Assembly (NCBI GenBank): GCA_027627225.1
Contig: CM051028.1
Coordinates: 11,160,201 to 11,224,200 of the forward strand
DNA from: Congeria kusceri
Taxonomy: Eukaryota; Mollusca; Bivalvia; Myida; Dreissenidae
Length of the DNA stretch: 64,000 nt
Reading direction: 5' to 3'
Program-made: the position numbers and the translations under genes
The notes under the pieces: generated by a model
What the model saw: only the letters and a program-made list of their open reading frames with translations
What the model was told of the DNA's origin: nothing
Database searches by the model: none
In this document: positions 9,429 to 24,467 of the stretch, one piece after another
How the letters are laid out: each line of letters begins with the position of its first letter
Position numbering within the stretch: position 1 is the first letter of the stretch

Positions 9429-10331
9429 TAGGGATGCAAAAGGTTAACCGGTTAACCTACTGAACGATCGGTTAACCTGTAACATTTTCTAGAAAAGGTT
9501 AACCTGAAACTTTAAAAAAAATAAAAAATAAAAATGCATTTTTCATGGACTGAATCATACGAAGATTACTTTCTAGCGCTCGACATACTGCCAATTAACG
9601 CTGTCGCCCGCCTGAAACAACATACCACGCCGATGACGGGAATCAATTCACTTGAACGTGTCAATAAAGTAATAAAGCAATAAACCAGTACCTTTGTTGT
9701 TGCAAACAAGGTTATGTTTTGGTAATTGACACTATTGTTTTGATATTACTCGCGAAAAACTAACGTGGGATCTGAGGGCTATCATCGTAGACGTAATTGA
9801 CACGTTTAACTCGCGAAAACGCAGTCGATTAAGTGTTTGGTCTGCTTATTTGATGTTTTGTTTACCAATTTACAAGTTTGATTGAATTCTTGACCAGTTA
9901 ACGTTGTATTCGCTCTATCAGAATTAAACATTAAAACATAATGAACAAAAAAGAAACAAAATAATTCCAAACGACATTGACATAAGCGGCCCCACCAAAG
10001 ATTAATTAATAATTTAATTTGTTTATTTTTTACTCACATTAAATAACGGAGGAGAATCACCTGATACAAAACTATTAGACTAATTTTGACATGAAATAAC
10101 ACTTATATAACATGTAAGACAAATTTACAATTTATATACAACATTTATACATGTTACGAACGTAAGCGGCCATAATATATACTTCCGTTTTGGAAGAGAG
10201 TACATGTACATACAATATAAAAGGTTTGAAAGTATACTTAAACATTTCGAGTTTTTTCGGTTAACCGGTAAATTTACTGGTAAATACAACAGGTTAACCG
10301 GTAAATTTATTAGTAACCTTTTGCATCCCTA
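9429..10331. mobile_element. hAT-like MITE, unit 2
   Basis: Copy of the unit 1 element with the same ends and the same imperfect 8-bp flanks, so it arrived by amplification and not by a new insertion. Confidence 0.85.
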
Positions 10332-12836
10332 ATTTATAATGATTTACAAAGTGCATTAGGGAGCATCCATCAGTATTTAGAAAAAATAAACTCAAACTAG
10401 CAATTAAATATACATGTATGTCAAATGTAGTTTACTGGCAGTGTCGCCATACAGATACAGTTTGACCTGAACTCGTCGGATAAATTCAAATACACAAAGA
10501 CCCTAACCTAATATTCTCTATATTTTATACATCTGTCTGTTGTCTGATTAAATTTGTATTAAAATAATAAAAGTTCATTAAACACCTATAGTTAATTATT
10601 TTGAATGGAAATTGCTTCCCTAAAAAGAGACTATAATGCCTGTCAGATATAATTTCTTAAGTCAAAATGGTGTTAAGTTGATTTAACAACGTGTAACCTG
10701 CTGTTATAACATAATGATTGGAAAGTTGAAGAATCAGAAAACGGGCGATTTATAGACGAGAGCTTGTGGTAAAATCCCAATTAACAATAGTAATGAGAAC
10801 GCAGTGTTTAGTTGATAAAACAAAACGTAATGAATTAATTACAAACAAAATATGATGAATATATAACTTAAATTTTTTAATAGGAAATATAAAAATTTGC
10901 TTCATGGAAGCCTACAAAAACTCTGGTCTAATTTTGTTAAGCAAGCGCGTTACCGCAATTTTTTAAGGATGGCCTTATGACCATTCCTTATCCACCCATA
11001 TCTACCAACCTCACTTTGGCCTTGATGTAATTTGGACTTGAAATATTAGAAATGGGTTGTCCAGCACGAGCAATAAGCATGTGTGTTTATCGTACGCAGC
11101 ATCTTGTTTTAAAGGAAAATAAAAATATGCCTAATGTGTAATTTTGCTCTAATATATAAACTAAAAAGTACAAACACGTTACTGGGATTATAAATATAAA
11201 TTACAAAATAGCCAATGCATTCCGACAAAACTCATCAGGGCATAATATAATACAGTAAATATATAAATGAAATGTTGCTATTTGAAACTTGTTTTGAAAT
11301 CCAAACAGTATTGTTATTTTGATACTGCACTTCTAAAAGCTGTGACCTTATAGTATCCATGCCATGTGTGAGACCAGTCCATTGCCAACTTGAAGTTAAC
11401 AAGGGTGAGGTAAGTATTTAAAACCTCTAGATTATATTTCATGGAATTGTGTAATATGAATAAGTTTGCATTTAGCTACAGAACTGCGTTTTTGAGCAAG
11501 CAATCAATTTTATTCGTCTAAAACTCTTAATAATTAACAATTATTCGGTATCAAAACTTATCAATTAGTCATGGTAAGCAATTAGATCTGTAATAATTGA
11601 CAACATCCTGTCCGTATCAATCCTCGAACCATATCTGCTGTGTTTCAACAAATAAGAGCACAGAAAAAAATGAGTGCAAGAAAATGGATCGCTGTCTTAA
11701 TTAAAGATAACTTACAATAAATATCTTGAAAACTAGATTTTTAGCTCTTCCCAACATTGTTCAGGAAACTATACAATCTCAATATGCCATAATTGTGGAT
11801 AATGTGATTGGTAATTTACTTCGATATTTCAATAGAATTAGTTATTTCCAATAGAATAGTAAGTATGAAAGTAACATATAAGGAACTTACTGTATAGTAA
11901 GTTTTCAGACCCCTCTACATTTTCGGATAATAATATTTTCCATAGACATGAAAAGAAATAGTTTTTCCCGTACGAATTCATAGGGATAAAACCTGTAGGC
12001 ATTATTTAAAAGACAGTGCTAGTAACTGTAGCATTTTAACCATATTTGGTTTATTAAAGTGTGTACATTTGATCTTTCCTATCAGTTATTTGCAAAATAA
12101 TCAGATTAAAATGACAATAACACTTGAAAGCAGACAGAAAAAACTTTAAAATGACGAAGAAAACGCTTCAATACGCAATAAATCAACAAGTACGTCGATT
12201 TGTTCCATCGTTTATTAGTTTTATGTAATTTAAACCAACTGTCAATTCAACGTATATACGTATATATTCGTGTTCCCGTATGTACAGACGAAAACTATTT
12301 GGTGATTAAAAACTAGCTTATTGTGCATTTGAAAGCAATGATTGTTCTTAACTTTTATTCAATTTTAAATTGAAATATATGTTTATTAACTTTATTTGGT
12401 TAATTTTATTTATGCCACTATATCTGTTGTAAGGTAGCGTTCCCCTCTCATAATTCTGTTTATACAAGAAATGCAGTTATAAGGGTACTACTCAATTCTG
12501 ATTTGATACTCAGTTAAAAAAAATCAAATCACTGGCATAACACTTCCTGAAATACTAGATTGCTTTTTTGATACTAAATTAGTTTTTTAAAACAAGGGTA
12601 ATACTTCTAAAATGCTCTGTAGCTAGAAGGATTTGTTACTAGTAACTTCCATTTTCTTTCATTTACTGCCCTTTTTGGCGATCTTTAAAATTGCTTTCTT
12701 CATGAAATACATTACAATACATTAATCGTTCTATTAATCAATGACCTAGGCGTAATCTATTAATCAATGCTTAAAGGTTATGGTGGCTCCCAAAGTGATT
12801 ACATCAACTACTTGACAATGCAGGCTCTAGTGTTTG

Positions 12837-13141
12837 TACACACACTCTACATGCAAGTCACTACACAGTACAAACTATGCAAGTCTTTACACAGGACATA
12901 CTATGCAAGTCTTTACACAGTACATACTATGCAAGTCTTTACACAGTACATACTATGCAAGCCACTACACACTATGCAAGTCTATTCACAGTACATACTA
13001 TGCAAGTCACTACACAGTACTCAATTTGCAAGACTTTACACAGTACACACTATGCAAGCCAGTACACACTATGCAAGTCTTTACACAGCACACACTATGC
13101 ACAGTACACAGTACACACTATGCAAGTCTTTACACAGCACA
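12837..13141. repeat. Minisatellite start segment, unit 2
   Basis: Same motif order as in unit 1; ends in ctttacacagcaca at the junction with unit 3. Confidence 0.95.
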
Positions 13142-14056
13142 GTGATAATGAAAAAAGTAAAAGAGCGGAAAACTTTCTTACAGTGGTGGAGGCTGAATGG
13201 ACGGATAGTGTATCGTCATCTGCACTGCATACATTGTCTGCCAAAAAAATGAATAAGGGACAACTTTTGCCTCTCTCAGAAGATATACAGAAACTGCAAC
13301 GGTATTTTACTCAGAAAAATAAAGAACTGACAGAGAAGTTACAAAGGTCTTTCACTAAAGGTGAATTTGATATTCTTAATCAAATAACATTAGCACAGAT
13401 TGTCATGTTTAACAGAAGAAGAGGAGGCGAGACGCAGCGCATAACTGTGGATGCTTACAGGGAAAGAAAGAATTCATCCGATCAGGCTCCTAAGGAAATT
13501 GAAGAGTCACTGAGTGCCTCAGAAAAAATATCACTATCCACCTTGTCAAGAGTGGAAATACGTGGTAAAAAAAGGACGTACAGTTCCAGTGTTATTGACA
13601 ACAGGATTCCAGAGAAATATTGAATTGCTTTTGCATTTGCGAAGTCAAGCATCAGTCAGTGAAAGGAACAAATATCTATTTCCAAAAACAAACTTTGAAT
13701 CAGAAGAACCTCTTCGAAGTTCAGATGTCTTGAGAAAGTTCTCTAAAGAAGCAGCATTAAAGTGCCCTGAAAATGTCACAAGCACCAGACTCCGAAAACA
13801 CATTGCCACGGTTTCTCAGGTTCTTAACCTGGATAGTCATGACCTGGATGTGATGGCTAACTTTCTCGGGCATGACATCACCGTCCACAGATCTTTCTAT
13901 CGACTGCCCCAAGAGACACTTCAGGTCGCACGAATGGGTCGACTTTTAACAGCATTCAACACCGGAACTGTTGGACTGTACAATTGGAAGGCTATTGATG
14001 ACATTTCTCTGGATTACACTGATATAAGTACGTATTACACAATAGTTTGTTTATGA
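13142..14056 (+). pseudogene. Tyrosine-recombinase segment, unit 3
   Basis: Differs from unit 1 by M154L (STLSRVEI). The fused frame runs 12877-13623. The A7 run is at 13567-13573. Box I, RLRKH, LGH and Y are unchanged. Confidence 0.8.
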
Positions 14057-14140
14057 ATTTAACTCTGTTTAGATTTGGTCCTTTAGTTCTAGTGATTGTT
14101 TGTCATTTTAGTAGGTTTTCCCTTCTCATTACATTTATAT

Positions 14141-15043
14141 TAGGGATGCAAAAGGTTAACCGGTTAACCTACTGAACGATCGGTTAACCTGTAACATTTT
14201 CTAGAAAAGGTTAACCTGAAACTTTAAAAAAAATAAAAAATAAAAATGCATTTTTCATGGACTGAATCATACGAAGATTACTTTCTAGCGCTCGACATAC
14301 TGCCAATTAACGCTGTCGCCCGCCTGAAACAACATACCACGCCGATGACGGGAATCAATTCACTTGAACGTGTCAATAAAGTAATAAAGCAATAAACCAG
14401 TACCTTTGTTGTTGCAAACAAGGTTATGTTTTGGTAATTGACACTATTGTTTTGATATTACTCGCGAAAAACTAACGTGGGATCTGAGGGCTATCATCGT
14501 AGACGTAATTGACACGTTTAACTCGCGAAAACGCAGTCGATTAAGTGTTTGGTCTGCTTATTTGATGTTTTGTTTACCAATTTACAAGTTTGATTGAATT
14601 CTTGACCAGTTAACGTTGTATTCGCTCTATCAGAATTAAACATTAAAACATAATGAACAAAAAAGAAACAAAATAATTCCAAACGACATTGACATAAGCG
14701 GCCCCACCAAAGATTAATTAATAATTTAATTTGTTTATTTTTTACTCACATTAAATAACGGAGGAGAATCACCTGATACAAAACTATTAGACTAATTTTG
14801 ACATGAAATAACACTTATATAACATGTAAGACAAATTTACAATTTATATACAACATTTATACATGTTACGAACGTAAGCGGCCATAATATATACTTCCGT
14901 TTTGGAAGAGAGTACATGTACATACAATATAAAAGGTTTGAAAGTATACTTAAACATTTCGAGTTTTTTCGGTTAACCGGTAAATTTACTGGTAAATACA
15001 ACAGGTTAACCGGTAAATTTATTAGTAACCTTTTGCATCCCTA
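14141..15043. mobile_element. hAT-like MITE, unit 3
   Basis: Amplified copy of the unit 1 element; both ends intact, no coding capacity. Confidence 0.85.
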
Positions 15044-17548
15044 ATTTATAATGATTTACAAAGTGCATTAGGGAGCATCCATCAGTATTTAGAAAAAATA
15101 AACTCAAACTAGCAATTAAATATACATGTATGTCAAATGTAGTTTACTGGCAGTGTCGCCATACAGATACAGTTTGACCTGAACTCGTCGGATAAATTCA
15201 AATACACAAAGACCCTAACCTATTATTCTCTATATTTTATACATCTGTCTGTTGTCTGATTAAATTTGTATTAAAATAATAAAAGTTCATTAAACACCTA
15301 TAGTTAATTATTTTGAATGGAAATTGCTTCCCTAAAAAGAGACTATAATGCCTGTCAGATATAATTTCTTAAGTCAAAATGGTGTTAAGTTGATTTAACA
15401 ACGTGTAACCTGCTGTTATAACATAATGATTGGAAAGTTGAAGAATCAGAAAACGGGCGATTTATAGACGAGAGCTTGTGGTAAAATCCCAATTAACAAT
15501 AGTAATGAGAACGCAGTGTTTAGTTGATAAAACAAAACGTAATGAATTAATTACAAACAAAATATGATGAATATATAACTTAAATTTTTTAATAGGAAAT
15601 ATAAAAAATTGCTTCATGGAAGCCTACAAAAACTCTGGTCTAATTTTGTTAAGCAAGCGCGTTACCGCAATTTTTTAAGGATGGCCTTATGACCATTCCT
15701 TATCCACCCATATCTACCAACCTCACTTTGGCCTTGATGTAATTTGGACTTGAAATATTAGAAATGGGTTGTCCAGCACGAGCAATAAGCATGTGTGTTT
15801 ATCGTACGCAGCATCTTGTTTTAAAGGAAAATAAAAATATGCCTAATGTGTAATTTTGCTCTAATATATAAACTAAAAAGTACAAACACGTTACTGGGAT
15901 TATAAATATAAATTACAAAATAGCCAATGCATTCCGACAAAACTCATCAGGGCATAATATAATACAGTAAATATATAAATGAAATGTTGCTATTTGAAAC
16001 TTGTTTTGAAATCCAAACAGTATTGTTATTTTGATACTGCACTTCTAAAAGCTGTGACCTTATAGTATCCATGCCATGTGTGAGACCAGTCCATTGCCAA
16101 CTTGAAGTTAACAAGGGTGAGGTAAGTATTTAAAACCTCTAGATTATATTTCATGGAATTGTGTAATATGAATAAGTTTGCATTTAGCTACAGAACTGCG
16201 TTTTTGAGCAAGCAATCAATTTTATTCGTCTAAAACTCTTAATAATTAAAAATTATTCGGTATCAAAACTTATCAATTAGTCATGGTAAGCAATTAGATC
16301 TGTAATAATTGACAACATCCTGTCCGTATCAATCCTCGAACCATATCTGCTGTGTTTCAACAAATAAGAGCACAGAAAAAAATGAGTGCAAGAAAATGGA
16401 TCGCTGTCTTAATTAAAGATAACTTACAATAAATATCTTGAAAACTAGATTTTTAGCTCTTCCCAACATTGTTCAGGAAACTATACAATCTCAATATGCC
16501 ATAATTGTGGATAATGTGATTGGTAATTTACTTAGATATTTCAATAGAATTAGTTATTTCCAATAGAATAGTAAGTATGAAAGTAACATATAAGGAACTT
16601 ACTGTATAGTAAGTTTTCAGACCCCTCTACATTTTCGGATAATAATATTTTCCATAGACATGAAAAGAAATAGTTTTTCCCGTACGAATTCATAGGGATA
16701 AAACCTGTAGGCATTATTTAAAAGACAGTGCTAGTAACTGTAGCATTTTAACCATATTTGGTTTATTAAAGTGTGTACATTTGATCTTTCCTATCAGTTA
16801 TTTGCAAAATAATCAGATTAAAATGACAATAACACTTGAAAGCAGACAGAAAAAACTTTAAAATGACGAAGAAAACGCTTCAATACGCAATAAATCAACA
16901 AGTACGTCGATTTGTTCCATCGTTTATTAGTTTTATGTAATTTAAACCAACTGTCAATTCAACGTATATACGTATATATTCGTGTTCCCGTATGTACAGA
17001 CGAAAACTATTTGGTGATTAAAAACTAGCTTATTGTGCATTTGAAAGCAATGATTGTTCTTAACTTTTATTCAATTTTAAATTGAAATATATGTTTATTA
17101 ACTTTATTTGGTTAATTTTATTTATGCCACTATATCTGTTGTAAGGTAGCGTTCCCCTCTCATAATTCTGTTTATACAAGAAATGCAGTTATAAGGGTAC
17201 TACTCAATTCTGATTTGATACTCAGTTAAAAAAAATCAAATCACTGGCATAACACTTCCTGAAATACTAGATTGCTTTTTTGATACTAAATTAGTTTTTT
17301 AAAACAAGGGTAATACTTCTAAAATGCTCTGTAGCTAGAAGGATTTGTTACTAGTAACTTCCATTTTCTTTCATTTACTGCCCTTTTTGGCGATCTTTAA
17401 AATTGCTTTCTTCATGAAATACATTACAATACATTAATCGTTCTATTAATCAATGACCTAGGCGTAATCTATTAATCAATGCTTAAAGGTTATGGTGGCT
17501 CCCAAAGTGATTACATCAACTACTTGACAATGCAGGCTCTAGTGTTTG

Positions 17549-17853
17549 TACACACACTCTACATGCAAGTCACTACACAGTACAAACTATGCAAGTCTTT
17601 ACACAGGACATACTATGCAAGTCTTTACACAGTACATACTATGCAAGTCTTTACACAGTACATACTATGCAAGCCACTACACACTATGCAAGTCTATTCA
17701 CAGTACATACTATGCAAGTCACTACACAGTACTCAATTTGCAAGACTTTACACAGTACACACTATGCAAGCCAGTACACACTATGCAAGTCTTTACACAG
17801 CACACACTATGCACAGTACACAGTACACACTATGCAAGTCTTTACACAGCACA
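17549..17853. repeat. Minisatellite start segment, unit 3
   Basis: Continuous with the AT-rich spacer on its left; cut at the junction with unit 4. Confidence 0.95.
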
Positions 17854-18768
17854 GTGATAATGAAAAAAGTAAAAGAGCGGAAAACTTTCTTACAGTGGTG
17901 GAGGCTGAATGGACGGATAGTGTATCGTCATCTGCACTGCATACATTGTCTGCCAAAAAAATGAATAAGGGACAACTTTTGCCTCTCTCAGAAGATATAC
18001 AGAAACTGCAACGGTATTTTACTCAGAAAAATAAAGAACTGACAGAGAAGTTACAAAGGTCTTTCACTAAAGGTGAATTTGATATTCTTAATCAAATAAC
18101 ATTAGCACAGATTGTCATGTTTAACAGAAGAAGAGGAGGCGAGACGCAGCGCATAACTGTGGATGCTTACAGGGAAAGAAAGAATTCATCCGATCAGGCT
18201 CCTAAGGAAATTGAAGAGTCACTGAGTGCCTCAGAAAAAATATCACTATCCACCTTGTCAAGAGCGGAAATACGTGGTAAAAAAAGGACGTACAGTTCCA
18301 GTGTTATTGACAACAGGATTCCAGAGAAATATTGAATTGCTTTTGCATTTGCGAAGTCAAGCATCAGTCAGTGAAAGGAACAAATATCTATTTCCAAAAA
18401 CAAACTTTGAATCAGAAGAACCTCTTCGAAGTTCAGATGTCTTGAGAAAGTTCTCTAAAGAAGCAGCATTAAAGTGCCCTGAAAATGTCACAAGCACCAG
18501 ACTCCGAAAACACATTGCCACGGTTTCTCAGGTTCTTAACCTGGATAGTCATGACCTGGATGTGATGGCTAACTTTCTCGGGCATGACATCACCGTCCAC
18601 AGATCTTTCTATCGACTGCCCCAAGAGACACTTCAGGTCGCACGAATGGGTCGACTTTTAACAGCATTCAACACCGGAACTGTTGGACTGTACAATTGGA
18701 AGGCTATTGATGACATTTCTCTGGATTACACTGATATAAGTACGTATTACACAATAGTTTGTTTATGA
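17854..18768 (+). pseudogene. Tyrosine-recombinase segment, unit 4
   Basis: Carries M154L and V157A (STLSRAEI), the second change lying three residues before the hairpin lysine region. The fused frame is 17589-18335 and the frameshift run is retained. Confidence 0.8.
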
Positions 18769-18852
18769 ATTTAACTCTGTTTAGATTTGGTCCTTTAGTT
18801 CTAGTGATTGTTTGTCATTTTAGTAGGTTTTCCCTTCTCATTACATTTATAT

Positions 18853-19755
18853 TAGGGATGCAAAAGGTTAACCGGTTAACCTACTGAACGATCGGTTAAC
18901 CTGTAACATTTTCTAGAAAAGGTTAACCTGAAACTTAAAAAAAAATAAAAAATAAAAATGCATTTTTCATGGACTGAATCATACGAAGATTACTTTCTAG
19001 CGCTCGACATACTGCCAATTAACGCTGTCGCCCGCCTGAAACAACATACCACGCCGATGACGGGAATCAATTCACTTGAACGTGTCAATAAAGTAATAAA
19101 GCAATAAACCAGTACCTTTGTTGTTGCAAACAAGGTTATGTTTTGGTAATTGACACTATTGTTTTGATATTACTCGCGAAAAACTAACGTGGGATCTGAG
19201 GGCTATCATCGTAGACGTAATTGACACGTTTAACTCGCGAAAACGCAGTCGATTAAGTGTTTGGTCTGCTTATTTGATGTTTTGTTTACCAATTTACAAG
19301 TTTGATTGAATTCTTGACCAGTTAACGTTGTATTCGCTCTATCAGAATTAAACATTAAAACATAATGAACAAAAAAGAAACAAAATAATTCCAAACGACA
19401 TTGACATAAGCGGCCCCACCAAAGATTAATTAATAATTTAATTTGTTTATTTTTTACTCACATTAAATAACGGAGGAGAATCACCTGATACAAAACTATT
19501 AGACTAATTTTGACATGAAATAACACTTATATAACATGTAAGACAAATTTACAATTTATATACAACATTTATACATGTTACGAACGTAAGCGGCCATAAT
19601 ATATACTTCCGTTTTGGAAGAGAGTACATGTACATACAATATAAAAGGTTTGAAAGTATACTTAAACATTTCGAGTTTTTTCGGTTAACCGGTAAATTTA
19701 CTGGTAAATACAACAGGTTAACCGGTAAATTTATTAGTAACCTTTTGCATCCCTA
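18853..19755. mobile_element. hAT-like MITE, unit 4
   Basis: Amplified copy; one T-to-A change lengthens the A run near 18937 without changing element length. Confidence 0.85.
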
Positions 19756-22260
19756 ATTTATAATGATTTACAAAGTGCATTAGGGAGCATCCATCAGTAT
19801 TTAGAAAAAATAAACTCAAACTAGCAATTAAATATACATGTATGTCAAATGTAGTTTACTGGCAGTGTCGCCATACAGATACAGTTTGACCTGAACTCGT
19901 CGGATAAATTCAAATACACAAAGACCCTAACCTATTATTCTCTATATTTTATACATCTGTCTGTTGTCTGATTAAATTTGTATTAAAATAATAAAAGTTC
20001 ATTAAACACCTATAGTTAATTATTTTGAATGGAAATTGCTTCCCTAAAAAGAGACTATAATGCCTGTCAGATATAATTTCTTAAGTCAAAATGGTGTTAA
20101 GTTGATTTAACAACGTGTAACCTGCTGTTATAACATAATGATTGGAAAGTTGAAGAATCAGAAAACGGGCGATTTATAGACGAGAGCTTGTGGTAAAATC
20201 CCAATTAACAATAGTAATGAGAACGCAGTGTTTAGTTGATAAAACAAAACGTAATGAATTAATTACAAACAAAATATGATGAATATATAACTTAAATTTT
20301 TTAATAGGAAATATAAAAAATTGCTTCATGGAAGCCTACAAAAACTCTGGTCTAATTTTGTTAAGCAAGCGCGTTACCGCAATTTTTTAAGGATGGCCTT
20401 ATGACCATTCCTTATCCACCCATATCTACCAACCTCACTTTGGCCTTGATGTAATTTGGACTTGAAATATTAGAAATGGGTTGTCCAGCACGAGCAATAA
20501 GCATGTGTGTTTATCGTACGCAGCATCTTGTTTTAAAGGAAAATAAAAATATGCCTAATGTGTAATTTTGCTCTAATATATAAACTAAAAAGTACAAACA
20601 CGTTACTGGGATTATAAATATAAATTACAAAATAGCCAATGCATTCCGACAAAACTCATCAGGGCATAATATAATACAGTAAATATATAAATGAAATGTT
20701 GCTATTTGAAACTTGTTTTGAAATCCAAACAGTATTGTTATTTTGATACTGCACTTCTAAAAGCTGTGACCTTATAGTATCCATGCCATGTGTGAGACCA
20801 GTCCATTGCCAACTTGAAGTTAACAAGGGTGAGGTAAGTATTTAAAACCTCTAGATTATATTTCATGGAATTGTGTAATATGAATAAGTTTGCATTTAGC
20901 TACAGAACTGCGTTTTTGAGCAAGCAATCAATTTTATTCGTCTAAAACTCTTAATAATTAAAAATTATTCGGTATCAAAACTTATCAATTAGTCATGGTA
21001 AGCAATTAGATCTGTAATAATTGACAACATCCTGTCCGTATCAATCCTCGAACCATATCTGCTGTGTTTCAACAAATAAGAGCACAGAAAAAAATGAGTG
21101 CAAGAAAATGGATCGCTGTCTTAATTAAAGATAACTTACAATAAATATCTTGAAAACTAGATTTTTAGCTCTTCCCAACATTGTTCAGGAAACTATACAA
21201 TCTCAATATGCCATAATTGTGGATAATGTGATTGGTAATTTACTTAGATATTTCAATAGAATTAGTTATTTCCAATAGAATAGTAAGTATGAAAGTAACA
21301 TATAAGGAACTTACTGTATAGTAAGTTTTCAGACCCCTCTACATTTTCGGATAATAATATTTTCCATAGACATGAAAAGAAATAGTTTTTCCCGTACGAA
21401 TTCATAGGGATAAAACCTGTAGGCATTATTTAAAAGACAGTGCTAGTAACTGTAGCATTTTAACCATATTTGGTTTATTAAAGTGTGTACATTTGATCTT
21501 TCCTATCAGTTATTTGCAAAATAATCAGATTAAAATGACAATAACACTTGAAAGCAGACAGAAAAAACTTTAAAATGACGAAGAAAACGCTTCAATACGC
21601 AATAAATCAACAAGTACGTCGATTTGTTCCATCGTTTATTAGTTTTATGTAATTTAAACCAACTGTCAATTCAACGTATATACGTATATATTCGTGTTCC
21701 CGTATGTACAGACGAAAACTATTTGGTGATTAAAAACTAGCTTATTGTGCATTTGAAAGCAATGATTGTTCTTAACTTTTATTCAATTTTAAATTGAAAT
21801 ATATGTTTATTAACTTTATTTGGTTAATTTTATTTATGCCACTATATCTGTTGTAAGGTAGCGTTCCCCTCTCATAATTCTGTTTATACAAGAAATGCAG
21901 TTATAAGGGTACTACTCAATTCTGATTTGATACTCAGTTAAAAAAAATCAAATCACTGGCATAACACTTCCTGAAATACTAGATTGCTTTTTTGATACTA
22001 AATTAGTTTTTTAAAACAAGGGTAATACTTCTAAAATGCTCTGTAGCTAGAAGGATTTGTTACTAGTAACTTCCATTTTCTTTCATTTACTGCCCTTTTT
22101 GGCGATCTTTAAAATTGCTTTCTTCATGAAATACATTACAATACATTAATCGTTCTATTAATCAATGACCTAGGCGTAATCTATTAATCAATGCTTAAAG
22201 GTTATGGTGGCTCCCAAAGTGATTACATCAACTACTTGACAATGCAGGCTCTAGTGTTTG

Positions 22261-22565
22261 TACACACACTCTACATGCAAGTCACTACACAGTACAAACT
22301 ATGCAAGTCTTTACACAGGACATACTATGCAAGTCTTTACACAGTACATACTATGCAAGTCTTTACACAGTACATACTATGCAAGCCACTACACACTATG
22401 CAAGTCTATTCACAGTACATACTATGCAAGTCACTACACAGTACTCAATTTGCAAGACTTTACACAGTACACACTATGCAAGCCAGTACACACTATGCAA
22501 GTCTTTACACAGCACACACTATGCACAGTACACAGTACACACTATGCAAGTCTTTACACAGCACA
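22261..22565. repeat. Minisatellite start segment, unit 4
   Basis: Same motif order as the neighbouring units; ends at the junction with unit 5. Confidence 0.95.
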
Positions 22566-23480
22566 GTGATAATGAAAAAAGTAAAAGAGCGGAAAACTTT
22601 CTTACAGTGGTGGAGGCTGAATGGACGGATAGTGTATCGTCATCTGCACTGCATACATTGTCTGCCAAAAAAATGAATAAGGGACAACTTTTGCCTCTCT
22701 CAGAAGATATACAGAAACTGCAACGGTATTTTACTCAGAAAAATAAAGAACTGACAGAGAAGTTACAAAGGTCTTTCACTAAAGGTGAATTTGATATTCT
22801 TAATCAAATAACATTAGCACAGATTGTCATGTTTAACAGAAGAAGAGGAGGCGAGACGCAGCGCATAACTGTGGATGCTTACAGGGAAAGAAAGAATTCA
22901 TCCGATCAGGCTCCTAAGGAAATTGAAGAGTCACTGAGTGCCTCAGAAAAAATATCACTATCCACCTTGTCAAGAGCGGAAATACGTGGTAAAAAAAGGA
23001 CGTACAGTTCCAGTGTTATTGACAACAGGATTCCAGAGAAATATTGAATTGCTTTTGCATTTGCGAAGTCAAGCATCAGTCAGTGAAAGGAACAAATATC
23101 TATTTCCAAAAACAAACTTTGAATCAGAAGAACCTCTTCGAAGTTCAGATGTCTTGAGAAAGTTCTCTAAAGAAGCAGCATTAAAGTGCCCTGAAAATGT
23201 CACAAGCACCAGACTCCGAAAACACATTGCCACGGTTTCTCAGGTTCTTAACCTGGATAGTCATGACCTGGATGTGATGGCTAACTTTCTCGGGCATGAC
23301 ATCACCGTCCACAGATCTTTCTATCGACTGCCCCAAGAGACACTTCAGGTCGCACGAATGGGTCGACTTTTAACAGCATTCAACACCGGAACTGTTGGAC
23401 TGTACAATTGGAAGGCTATTGATGACATTTCTCTGGATTACACTGATATAAGTACGTATTACACAATAGTTTGTTTATGA
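22566..23480 (+). pseudogene. Tyrosine-recombinase segment, unit 5
   Basis: Protein-identical to unit 4 (M154L, V157A). The fused frame is 22301-23047. Confidence 0.8.
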
Positions 23481-23564
23481 ATTTAACTCTGTTTAGATTT
23501 GGTCCTTTAGTTCTAGTGATTGTTTGTCATTTTAGTAGGTTTTCCCTTCTCATTACATTTATAT

Positions 23565-24467
23565 TAGGGATGCAAAAGGTTAACCGGTTAACCTACTGAA
23601 CGATCGGTTAACCTGTAACATTTTCTAGAAAAGGTTAACCTGAAACTTAAAAAAAAATAAAAAATAAAAATGCATTTTTCATGGACTGAATCATACGAAG
23701 ATTACTTTCTAGCGCTCGACATACTGCCAATTAACGCTGTCGCCCGCCTGAAACAACATACCACGCCGATGACGGGAATCAATTCACTTGAACGTGTCAA
23801 TAAAGTAATAAAGCAATAAACCAGTACCTTTGTTGTTGCAAACAAGGTTATGTTTTGGTAATTGACACTATTGTTTTGATATTACTCGCGAAAAACTAAC
23901 GTGGGATCTGAGGGCTATCATCGTAGACGTAATTGACACGTTTAACTCGCGAAAACGCAGTCGATTAAGTGTTTGGTCTGCTTATTTGATGTTTTGTTTA
24001 CCAATTTACAAGTTTGATTGAATTCTTGACCAGTTAACGTTGTATTCGCTCTATCAGAATTAAACATTAAAACATAATGAACAAAAAAGAAACAAAATAA
24101 TTCCAAACGACATTGACATAAGCGGCCCCACCAAAGATTAATTAATAATTTAATTTGTTTATTTTTTACTCACATTAAATAACGGAGGAGAATCACCTGA
24201 TACAAAACTATTAGACTAATTTTGACATGAAATAACACTTATATAACATGTAAGACAAATTTACAATTTATATACAACATTTATACATGTTACGAACGTA
24301 AGCGGCCATAATATATACTTCCGTTTTGGAAGAGAGTACATGTACATACAATATAAAAGGTTTGAAAGTATACTTAAACATTTCGAGTTTTTTCGGTTAA
24401 CCGGTAAATTTACTGGTAAATACAACAGGTTAACCGGTAAATTTATTAGTAACCTTTTGCATCCCTA
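23565..24467. mobile_element. hAT-like MITE, unit 5
   Basis: Amplified copy with the unit 4-6 A-run variant. Confidence 0.85.

Larger units (their letters stand above)
8430..13141 (+). repeat. Array unit 2
   Basis: Same layout as unit 1. Private bases include T at 10896 and C at 11538. C at 11822 (ttacttcgat) is shared with units 7 and 11, which are not neighbours. Confidence 0.95.
13142..17853 (+). repeat. Array unit 3
   Basis: Shares aacctattatt (near 15220) with units 4 and 5, and the ttttttaatagg form with units 2 and 4-6. It lacks the aaacttaaaa variant of units 4-6, so it is intermediate between unit 2 and the unit 4-6 block. Confidence 0.95.
17854..22565 (+). repeat. Array unit 4
   Basis: First of a three-unit block (4, 5, 6) that shares V157A in the recombinase segment and aaacttaaaaaaaa in the MITE. 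Shares aacctattatt with units 3 and 5. Confidence 0.95.
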